A stretch of DNA of 49,475 nucleotides, taken from the NCBI GenBank assembly GCA_025934375.1, contig JAICYD010000043.1:1-49475 (forward strand), read 5' to 3'. The DNA is from Streptosporangiaceae bacterium. GTDB taxonomy: Bacteria; Actinomycetota; Actinomycetes; Streptosporangiales; Streptosporangiaceae. Under the pieces are notes generated by a model. It ran no database searches and was not told where the DNA came from. It saw only the letters and a program-made list of their open reading frames with translations. This document shows, in pieces, positions 15,785 through 22,809 of this stretch (within the stretch, counting starts at the first letter, position 1; the number at the start of each line of letters is the position of its first letter). The position numbers and the translations under genes were made by a program.

Positions 15785-16711
15785 ATGACGGCTGTGCGCC
15801 GGTACGAGACGAGCATGTACGACAGCAACCGCTGGGACGGCTTCGAGCTGCGCCCCGGCGACATCATCATCAGCGCCCCGCCAAAGTGCGGGACGACGTG
15901 GACGCAGATGATCTGCGCCCTGCTCATACTGCAGGAACCGGAGCTCCCGCTCCCGTTGGACACGCTCTCGCCGTGGATCGACATGGTGACTCGCGCCCGC
16001 GCAGACGTGTTCGCGGACCTGGAAGCCCAGGCGCACCGCCGGTTCATCAAGACCCACACGCCGCTCGACGGGATACCCAGCGATCCGGCGGTCACCTACA
16101 TCTGCGTCGGGCGGGACCCGCGCGACGTGGGGCTGTCGATAGGCCGCCATATCGACAACACCGATATCGGCGCGTTCCTCAGCCAGCGCGAACGGGCGGC
16201 CGCGATCGACGGTACCGAGCTCGGGCCATTGCGGCCACCGCGGCCGCGCCCCGTCGGCGAGCGGGACCGCTTCTGGCAGTGGGCCGATGGCGAGACGCCG
16301 TCGACGCAGGCCGGGTCGTCGCTGCGGCGCACTGTAGAGCACCTGCAGACGTTCCGGGACGCCGCCGGCGATCTCGACATCGTGCACTTGCACTACGACG
16401 ACCTGAAGGCCGACCTGGAGGGGCAAATGCGGAAGATGGCCGCGCGCCTGAGCATCGACGTCGACGAGCACCGATGGCCCCGCCTGGTCCAGGCGGCGAC
16501 GTTCGAGTCGATGCGCAGCAGGGTCGGCACGATCGTCCCCGGCGGCGGTCCGGAGCACTGGATCGATCCCGCCGCGTTCTTCAGCCGCGGCGCGAGCGGT
16601 CAGTGGCGCGACCTCCTCGACGACGCCGACCTCGCCCGGTACGCCGCGCGCGTGCGGGCGCTCGCGTCCGGCGACCTCATCGAGTGGGTGCATCGCGAGC
16701 CGATCGGCTGA
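15785..16711 (+). CDS. PAPS-dependent sulfotransferase
   Basis: 308 residues from ATG at 15785, preceded by GCAAGG. It has the cytosolic sulfotransferase signature: the 5'-phosphosulfate-binding loop PPKCGTTW (residues 32-39) and the 3'-phosphate-binding motif (YICVGRDPRDVGLSIGRH) in the middle. It transfers sulfate from PAPS to a hydroxyl or amine. The C-terminal region (GTIVPGGGPEHWIDP...FFSRGASGQWRDLL) matches the family's KxFFxxGxxGxWK motif in degenerate form. It stands alone, with no PAPS-synthesis or secondary-metabolism genes nearby, so the acceptor is unknown. Confidence 0.9.
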   Translation: MTAVRRYETSMYDSNRWDGFELRPGDIIISAPPKCGTTWTQMICALLILQEPELPLPLDTLSPWIDMVTRARADVFADLEAQAHRRFIKTHTPLDGIPSDPAVTYICVGRDPRDVGLSIGRHIDNTDIGAFLSQRERAAAIDGTELGPLRPPRPRPVGERDRFWQWADGETPSTQAGSSLRRTVEHLQTFRDAAGDLDIVHLHYDDLKADLEGQMRKMAARLSIDVDEHRWPRLVQAATFESMRSRVGTIVPGGGPEHWIDPAAFFSRGASGQWRDLLDDADLARYAARVRALASGDLIEWVHREPIG

Positions 16712-16712
16712 G

Positions 16713-16728
16713 ATCCCCGTCCGGGGAT
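16713..16728 (+). terminator. Hairpin ATCCCC-GTCC-GGGGAT after sulfotransferase
   Basis: Perfect 6-4-6 inverted repeat starting two bases after the stop codon. No U tract; a likely GC-type terminator. The 254 bp from here to the NACHT gene end hold nothing I can name. Confidence 0.55.
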
Positions 16729-16982
16729 ATGCCCGCACTACCCAAAGCTGATGGTCAGTGCCCGGCCGCCGTCCGTAACTGCCCGATCCGCACCAGCATC
16801 GGCGGCTGCTGCGCCGCGAAGCCCTGCACCCCAAGGGTGCCCATCTGCCACTTCGCCTCATGGCCGCCTGGCTCTGCGGTCGTGGACAGGAATGGCGCCA
16901 GTTGGCCACCACGTCGGCTGGCACTCGGCCGCGATCCTTGATGTCGGTGCATTGTCTCCTAACGAGCATCGAGAGGCTTACG

Positions 16983-19535
16983 TCAAGTGGAGTGATTGAT
17001 TTTCTTTTTGGGTTGCGAGTTCGCCAGGTATTGCTCAGCCAGCCGTCGTTGTAGTTCGATGTGGCGGAAAAGGTACATGCCGCCGACCTGCCGGAGAATG
17101 TCGCGCTTGTAAGCCTCGTCGAGAAATAGCATTAGGCGGCGCGGCAGCCGCCCGGTCGCCGCACACCACCAGCGGGTAATCACGAACGGCAGCCAAGACG
17201 CCTGGAGTGAGGCTGCGGTGAGGCCTACGGCCAGCGCCCCGGCTAGGCCGACCTCAAGGCGGACTCCCAGTCCGGCACCCAGCCCAAACGCGCCGCCGCC
17301 GATCACGGCGACGAGCCAGAACACTCCTCGGTCTCGTTCGAGGAGTTCGTCTGGACTCGCAGCCGCCTCCGCCAGAGTAAAGTCCGCGGGTATCCCTTCC
17401 AGTCCAGCGCCGAAACCACCGACGAGCGCGGTGACCGTCCCGGCGATCAGCCCAGGGACAGGCCCTTTGGCTACGGCTACCGCTGTCCCAATGGCGAGTC
17501 CGACGACCGCGCCGACCAAGTAGCCAGCCTTAGACCAGCCCATGCGCCGGATGCCCTGAGATGGTTCCCGCGGTTCGCTACCGGAGATCGTAAGGGCTAT
17601 TGCCAGCCATGCGCCGACGCCGTCAACCACCCCCGCAGCGAGCCCGGGGGCCAGTCCTGCGGTCAGTGCACACACGACCCCGCCCGTCGCAGCGGCCCAG
17701 ATTCCGCGCCGGAATCCGCCGTTCACCCCGGGACCGATCCCGGCTCCTAGCGAACCCATCAGGCCAGGCACGGGAGACGATGAGTACCCAGTCAGGTGCA
17801 GGATGATCCCCGTCGGCGCTGCGCCGAGTAGGGCACCGACGAAACCGCAGACTACGCCGACGCCAACCCCGTTGGGTGACGTCGGCAACCGCCAGCTTCG
17901 GCTGCTGATCATCCCAGTGATCGTGCACGCGACGAGGCCGGTGATCATCCCGAGTCCTAGGCCCACCCCAAGGTGCGGGATCACCGCGGCTACAATCCCC
18001 ACCGCGGCCGCTCCCGGAATCCCGATTGTTAGGCCAATGACCGGCGCAGCTACCCTGCGCAGTCTCCACCACGCGAAGCTTATCTTCTTCGACTCTGGCC
18101 CGGCTGAACCAACGAGCTCAGCAGCCCCTGCCGTCAGGAGCCTCACCGGGTCGCCTTCTCCCCGTTCAAGGTACGCGGCGATGTAGCCCAAGGCGCGAAC
18201 GGCCGGGCCGGCCATCTCTGGCTGGTCACGATACGCGGCGGGCACGAATTCATCCAGAAGGTGACGCCTGACGGCCAGCGGCGACGGGTAACCAAGGAGG
18301 TCGTCCGGCGAGGGAAGCGTGCCCTGGTGCCCACGCGGATGCCAGTTATACACAGCGTGCGCAAGGCTCAGCATCAGTGGGGTCCGCAACACCTTGCCAA
18401 CCGGCGTCTCAGTTCCCAGTTCCTCGAACACATTAGCCCAGCGCCTGCGCCCGGCCTTGCCCAGGAAGTCTATGGCGGCCTCTGGTGAGACGTCCTCAAG
18501 GAGAACGACAGCGGCACCAGGTACCACGCTGGTCTTCAGACTCGCGTCTTTCGCCGCCCGGCGGAACTCGTCAGAGCGGCCGGATATCACCATCGCCAGC
18601 GGCGTGTCCATGGCCGGCCTCAAAGCCTTGTTTATCTTCTCGAGGGCGATTACTCGCATCGCTCCTGGAATCTCGTCGAAGCCATCGAGAATCGGCAGGA
18701 TGAGGTTCTCCCGAAGCAGCGCCTCAGCCAGGGTCGGCCTGCCCTGCCCGAGGCGCTCCGGTGCCCGCAGCGATGGATGCTCGGCGACGAGCCGGTCCGC
18801 GAGCCACTCACCCAAATCGTCCTTGGGGGTCCAGCCGGACAGGGAGGTAAGGAACGGGATTATCTGATCTTTGCGGACCCTATCGGCCCAGTCGATCTTT
18901 CGATCCTGCCGCTCCAGCAGCCTGAGCAGCAGCTTGACGAGCAGCACAGTCTTACCGGCACCGGGTTTTCCTAGTACGACAAGCCGCCCGGTGGGTATCT
19001 TGGCAAAGAGCTCGTCTAGTTCTGATGTCCCCTGGTGGTCGCCGGGGGTACCTGCGCTGACATCGGCCCAGCGACTGTCCTTCCGCCACTGTAGGGCAAG
19101 CTGGCAAACTTCCTGCCATGTGTCGAAGGGGCGCTCTTCGCTGATCCGCCATGCGACTAGCAGCCTGGCCGGAGTGTCTATCCGGCGCGCGTTGGCCTGG
19201 CCGCTCCACTGCTTGTACACCGACCTCGCCAGTTCATCCGCAATTCTACCCAGATGGCCATCGGCCTTGCTCACCGAACGCTCGCGCCATTCGATGTAGA
19301 GCTGGGAGAATACCAGCAGGACTAGTGAAACGAGGAAAAAGGGCCACAGCTTCCGCATTGACGGCGGCAAGTCGTTCACGACCACGCCGAGGAAGAAGGG
19401 GACGCCTACCAGAACGGTAAGCGATCCGTAGACGGCTCGGAAGCCGAGCTTTGTCATCACGTCCCGCCCAGATCGCCCGATACCCGCCGATGTCACCCCT
19501 GACAAAGCGGAGCTTATCAGCAAACGCCGGGCCAT
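16983..19535 (-). CDS. NACHT-domain NTPase with multi-pass membrane C-terminus
   Basis: 850 residues. Two N-terminal membrane helices (about 36-54 and 62-80), then a NACHT/STAND ATPase with Walker A GKPGAGKT (189-196) and Walker B ILPILDGFDE (about 279-288), and a sensor-like SGRSDEF. From about residue 495 there is a long run of Gly/Ala-rich hydrophobic segments (roughly eight to ten helices), then a positively charged helical tail. Relatives with this architecture are found in Streptomyces and other actinomycetes; related NACHT proteins are known or proposed to sense phage or other triggers. Bias is less GC-rich than in the neighbours, consistent with acquisition. No effector nuclease or CARD-like domain is visible; the membrane part is the likely effector. 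Confidence 0.85.
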   Translation of the reverse strand: MARRLLISSALSGVTSAGIGRSGRDVMTKLGFRAVYGSLTVLVGVPFFLGVVVNDLPPSMRKLWPFFLVSLVLLVFSQLYIEWRERSVSKADGHLGRIADELARSVYKQWSGQANARRIDTPARLLVAWRISEERPFDTWQEVCQLALQWRKDSRWADVSAGTPGDHQGTSELDELFAKIPTGRLVVLGKPGAGKTVLLVKLLLRLLERQDRKIDWADRVRKDQIIPFLTSLSGWTPKDDLGEWLADRLVAEHPSLRAPERLGQGRPTLAEALLRENLILPILDGFDEIPGAMRVIALEKINKALRPAMDTPLAMVISGRSDEFRRAAKDASLKTSVVPGAAVVLLEDVSPEAAIDFLGKAGRRRWANVFEELGTETPVGKVLRTPLMLSLAHAVYNWHPRGHQGTLPSPDDLLGYPSPLAVRRHLLDEFVPAAYRDQPEMAGPAVRALGYIAAYLERGEGDPVRLLTAGAAELVGSAGPESKKISFAWWRLRRVAAPVIGLTIGIPGAAAVGIVAAVIPHLGVGLGLGMITGLVACTITGMISSRSWRLPTSPNGVGVGVVCGFVGALLGAAPTGIILHLTGYSSSPVPGLMGSLGAGIGPGVNGGFRRGIWAAATGGVVCALTAGLAPGLAAGVVDGVGAWLAIALTISGSEPREPSQGIRRMGWSKAGYLVGAVVGLAIGTAVAVAKGPVPGLIAGTVTALVGGFGAGLEGIPADFTLAEAAASPDELLERDRGVFWLVAVIGGGAFGLGAGLGVRLEVGLAGALAVGLTAASLQASWLPFVITRWWCAATGRLPRRLMLFLDEAYKRDILRQVGGMYLFRHIELQRRLAEQYLANSQPKKKINHST

Positions 19536-19572
19536 CTCGCTAGGAATTAATACCTATAGGCAGAGGCTGCCA

Positions 19573-19595
19573 AGCTGCTGTGATGCGAAGCAGCT
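19573..19595. promoter_or_regulatory. Inverted repeat AGCTGCT-N9-AGCAGCT upstream of NACHT gene
   Basis: Perfect 7-bp arms with a 9-bp loop, 38 bp upstream of the NACHT start, in a lower-GC stretch (19540-19660). Could be an operator or a 5' leader hairpin. Confidence 0.45.
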
Positions 19596-19750
19596 ATCTG
19601 GGCTGTCTAGTCACTCGCGCATCAGCAGTTTACTTTTGGGGTAATGAGGCTGAGTGAGTAGACGGGCGTGCCTACGCTTACTCGCTGCGCAACGGCGGGG
19701 CAGTCGCGGCACTCACGGGCCGCGGGTGCCCGCCGTACCCGGCCGAGTCC

Positions 19751-20350
19751 CTAACGGCGACGCGCCAGCCAGACCGTATGGCCGCCGCAATCAGGGTCTT
19801 CCGCGACGTGGGCCACGACGTCGAAGCCATTTCGGCCTAGCAGCAAGCGATACTCGCCGGGACCGAGGCTCGCATGGTAAAGAGGCTCCCCTTGAAGCGT
19901 GCCGATCGCTTCCCCGCAGGCAGGGCCGCTCGTGAACAGCAGCGGTGCGCCCGGCAGGGCATGGCTGCGGAAGACGGGAAACATCAGCCGCTGCTCATCA
20001 GGAGCCAGGTGGAAGAGGCTGTCCCAGGCGATCAGCCCGCTGAACCTGCTGCCCAGGCTCAGCGACCGCATGTCGGCCACCTCGGCCGCCTCGCCGGGCA
20101 GGTTAGCCCGGAACAGGGCGATCATCTCGGGCGAGCTGTCGACGCCGACGACCCGGTGGCCGTGCCCGGCGAGGCAGGCAGCGATGGGCTGCCCCGATCC
20201 GCAGCCGACATCGAGCACCGTCGCACCAGGGTCGAGCATGGCCGCGAACCGCTCGATCCACGCACGCTCTGCGAGCCCCGCGCCCCGCGCGGCTGCCCAC
20301 GCCCCGGCATGACGCCGGTAGAGGTCAACTACACGCTCGGCCGCGGTCAC
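19751..20350 (-). CDS. Class I SAM-dependent methyltransferase
   Basis: 199 residues from GTG at 20350. Motif I is VLDVGCGSGQP (about residues 45-55), the acidic residue at the end of the second strand is in VVGVDSSPEM, and a DMRSL follows. FSGLIAWDSLFHLAPDEQR matches the family's motif IV region. It transfers a methyl group from S-adenosylmethionine to an unknown small molecule. It resembles ubiquinone/Trm112-independent methyltransferases used in detoxification or secondary metabolism. No partner gene is obvious; the nearest upstream feature is a transposase fragment. Confidence 0.88.
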   Translation of the reverse strand: MTAAERVVDLYRRHAGAWAAARGAGLAERAWIERFAAMLDPGATVLDVGCGSGQPIAACLAGHGHRVVGVDSSPEMIALFRANLPGEAAEVADMRSLSLGSRFSGLIAWDSLFHLAPDEQRLMFPVFRSHALPGAPLLFTSGPACGEAIGTLQGEPLYHASLGPGEYRLLLGRNGFDVVAHVAEDPDCGGHTVWLARRR

Positions 20351-20472
20351 GACAGTTACATACCACAGCTATGCCCGCAACAAGCCGGTTCCGGGCAGTC
20401 ATGGCACCGCCAGCCGTGGCAGACCTGCGAGCCCCGGTTGATCGCTAGAGTGCGAACGGACAGCCTCTGGCA

Positions 20473-20641
20473 ATGAGTTCGTCGGCCGCATGCGCGGTGA
20501 AGAGTCAGGCGCACGCTCCAGTACTGGGCGTCTGCGCTGCGGAACTTCCCGGGCTGGTACTGGTGGGCGACCATGGGAAGGCTGGTCGGGTTCGAGTCGT
20601 GGGTGGAGCGCGGCCAGGCTGCTGGCGGGTCCTTGCGTTAA
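20473..20641 (+). pseudogene. Broken TnsA-like transposase endonuclease fragment
   Basis: After an ATG at 20473 (MSSSAACAV), a shift of frame near 20500 brings in a continuous stretch ending at TAA 20639-20641 that reads RRTLQYWASALRNFPGWYW, then WATMGRLVGFESWVERGQA. The pattern (FPGWYW...GR.VGFESW.ER) is the N-terminal signature of the TnsA-like heteromeric transposase endonuclease subunits seen in actinomycetes, whose next residues normally read DFDP...SQP. Here the sequence is cut off after WVERGQ. So it is both frameshifted and truncated. No TnsB/TnsC-like partner is present. Confidence 0.6.
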
Positions 20642-20665
20642 CGGCTAGGGCCGGGCGGGCATGGT

Positions 20666-20685
20666 GTCGTGACAGCTGGCACGAC
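20666..20685. promoter_or_regulatory. Stem-loop GTCGTG-N8-CACGAC before the TerC start
   Basis: Perfect 6-bp arms, loop of 8, ending 11 bp before the ATG and directly preceding the ribosome-binding site GGGGGCCGGG. It may influence translation of the TerC gene. No match to the manganese (yybP-ykoY) riboswitch core was seen. Confidence 0.4.
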
Positions 20686-20696
20686 TGGGGGCCGGG

Positions 20697-21710
20697 ATGA
20701 ACGTGACGGGAGCGGACTGGGCGGTCCTGCTCAGCATCGTGGTGGCGCTGCTCGCGCTGGACCTGCTGGCGGCGACGCTGCGCCCGCACGCCGTCGGCTT
20801 CGCCGAGGCCGCGCTGTGGTCAGCGTTCTTCATCGCCGTCGCGGTCGCATTCGGCGCGGTGCTCGGAGGGCTGGAGGGGTGGGGGTGGGCGGGTGAGTTC
20901 TTCGCGGGCTACATCGTGGAGAAGAGCCTGTCGGTTGACAACCTGTTCGTCTTCGTGCTGATCATGTCGTCCTTCGCTGTCCCCCGTGAGCATCAGCAGC
21001 GGGTGCTCATCTTCGGGATCGCCGCCGCGCTGTGCCTGCGCGCGGCGTTCATCGCGATTGGCGCGGCGCTGCTGTCGGCGCTGTCGTTCATGTTCCTGGT
21101 CTTCGGCCTGGTGCTGATCTGGACCGCGGTGCGGCTGTTCACCCACCGCGACGCCGACCCCGACGTGGCGGGCAGCCCGCTGGTCCGCGTCACCCGGCGG
21201 GTAATGCCAGTCAGCGATGCCTATGACGGCGGTCGGCTGATCACCCGCGCCGACGGCCGCCGCGTGGCAACGCCGCTGTTCATGGTGTTCATCGCCATCG
21301 GCGGCACAGACATGCTGTTCGCCCTGGACTCCATCCCCGCCGTGTTCGGCGTCACTGACCAGGCGTACATCGTCTTCGCGGCCAACGCGTTCGCCCTGCT
21401 CGGCCTGCGCGCCCTGTTCTTCCTGGTCACCGGCCTGCTCGACCGGCTCGTCTACCTGTCGGCCGGGCTGGCGGTGATCCTTGCCTTCATCGGCGCCAAG
21501 CTCATCCTGCACTGGGCGCACGGGCTCAGCGACGCCATGCCTGAGATCAGCACGGCGCTCTCCCTTGTGGTCATCGCGGGCGTGCTCGCCATCACCACCG
21601 CCGCGAGCCTCATCAAGTCCCGCCGGGACCCGGCCGCCCGTGCCCACCCCGGCGCCGTCCTGGGCACCCCTGGGCGCGCCAGCCACGAGCAAGGCCAGCC
21701 CCCGGACTGA
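20697..21710 (+). CDS. TerC-family integral membrane protein
   Basis: 337 residues with about eight membrane helices. It carries the hallmarks of TerC/Alx proteins: SVDNLFVFVLIM in the first half and GGTDMLFALDSIPAVF in the second, each with intramembrane acidic residues. Members export or handle Mn2+ and other metals and give tellurite resistance in some operons. No TerD/TerZ-type genes are nearby, so a metal-homeostasis role is more likely than a tellurite cluster. The start has a clear GGGGGCCGGG site and a small stem-loop ahead. Confidence 0.92.
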   Translation: MNVTGADWAVLLSIVVALLALDLLAATLRPHAVGFAEAALWSAFFIAVAVAFGAVLGGLEGWGWAGEFFAGYIVEKSLSVDNLFVFVLIMSSFAVPREHQQRVLIFGIAAALCLRAAFIAIGAALLSALSFMFLVFGLVLIWTAVRLFTHRDADPDVAGSPLVRVTRRVMPVSDAYDGGRLITRADGRRVATPLFMVFIAIGGTDMLFALDSIPAVFGVTDQAYIVFAANAFALLGLRALFFLVTGLLDRLVYLSAGLAVILAFIGAKLILHWAHGLSDAMPEISTALSLVVIAGVLAITTAASLIKSRRDPAARAHPGAVLGTPGRASHEQGQPPD

Positions 21711-21850
21711 AGCGGCATGCAGAACGGCCAGGGGCGCCTGTCGCCGCCGCCCCCGCAGCCGGAGGCAAAGCGCCAGCAGCGCGATGGCGAACACGATCCA
21801 TGGCGCCGCGATGATCAGGTCGCTGCCGCTCACCGGTACCGCCTGCCTGC

Positions 21851-22546
21851 TCACCACATGACGCGCTGGCCGGGCACCCGGGCCGGGCTGACCAGCCAGC
21901 GCAGCGCTTCTACCCTGCCGAGCCGGTCCAGGCGGCGGATCACTTCTGGGAGCAGCTCCGACTGGCTGGCGTGGGCGGCGGCGGCCGACTTCTGGATGGC
22001 GCGGGCCGCCTCGGTGCCGGCCCCGAGGTCGAGCACCCAGGTTCCGGGCATGCCCGGCCTGCTGCGCGCCACCGCTGGCACCCCTGCCCCCAGCGCGGCG
22101 GCGGCCGCCGCGCGCGCGACGGTCGCGTCGCCGATGTCGCCGGCCGCGGGCGCGACGACGAGCACCAGGTCGGCGGAGCTATCGCCGATCGCCCGCCGGA
22201 TCCGCTCGTCCAGCTCGGCGATGCCGTACCGGTGCAGCCGCCCGTCGCGGTAACCGTCGACGGTCACCCGGTCGATGCCGAGGACCGCCGCGGCGACCTG
22301 AACCTCCCGCGGCCGCGCCGCCTCCAGCCGCGCGGTGCCGGAGTCCCGCGCGGCGGCCTCGCCCCGGGTCAGGCACAGCAGGCTCATGCTGGCCCCGGAG
22401 CGGCGGAAGGCGTACAGCAGCCCGCCCAGGTCGGCCGACTCCTGCCCGGGACGTGCCGTCACCGCGAGCACGCGGCCCGCGCCGGGCAGCGAATCGACGA
22501 TGAAGGCGCGGGTGAGGCCCGCGTCAGTGGCGGTCGTAGTTGTCAT
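21851..22546 (-). CDS. PIG-L (LmbE-like) deacetylase-fold protein lacking metal motif
   Basis: 231 residues from ATG at 22546, with TAGGAG upstream. The overall fold follows PIG-L N-acetylglucosaminyl deacetylases (MshB-like): RVLAVTARPGQESADLGGLL, then LCLTRGEA, then the RPREVQVAAAVLGI helix. But the zinc-binding HPDDE motif is replaced by RPGQE (residues 32-36), and the later HxxxH metal ligands are also absent (APAAGDIGDATVARAA). The enzyme is therefore predicted to lack the usual zinc chemistry. It may bind sugars or nucleotides without hydrolysis, or use another mechanism. No partner genes. Confidence 0.75.
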   Translation of the reverse strand: MTTTTATDAGLTRAFIVDSLPGAGRVLAVTARPGQESADLGGLLYAFRRSGASMSLLCLTRGEAAARDSGTARLEAARPREVQVAAAVLGIDRVTVDGYRDGRLHRYGIAELDERIRRAIGDSSADLVLVVAPAAGDIGDATVARAAAAAALGAGVPAVARSRPGMPGTWVLDLGAGTEAARAIQKSAAAAHASQSELLPEVIRRLDRLGRVEALRWLVSPARVPGQRVMW

Positions 22547-22809
22547 CGGCTGCTCCTACTGGATTGATCTCTCGGGTGATCACCGGCCGCCCGCAACGCG
22601 GCGGGCAGTCAGGTCCCTCCAGCCTGCCCGCACCTCATGGAACCGCCGTGCAGCCGTCATGGAGATCCGGTGAAGGCAGCGCCCGGCCCCCGGGGAGACC
22701 CGCGCCGCCGGCATCCGCGCCCGGAAGACAGCAAGGACGGGGAGGGGCGAATTGCCGGCCGTGCGTGGCTTGACGCCGGGAGCTGAGTCGGGCGTGCAAG
22801 TCAACGTGG

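Noticed and set aside
16755..16952. 65-codon minus frame between sulfotransferase and NACHT gene (GHEAKWQMGTLGVQGF)
   Set aside because: Partly protein-like, but no family recognised and no clear start; may be a fragment.
20540..20696. Manganese (yybP-ykoY) riboswitch before TerC
   Set aside because: Looked for because TerC genes often have one; the conserved core was not found, only a small stem-loop.
20820..21857. 345-codon minus-strand frame opposite TerC, starting GTG overlapping the PIG-L stop
   Set aside because: Only the first 50 residues (one membrane helix, LIIAAPWIVFAIALLALCL) look protein-like; the rest is the TerC antisense strand. A small membrane gene at 21711-21857 is possible but has no proper stop.
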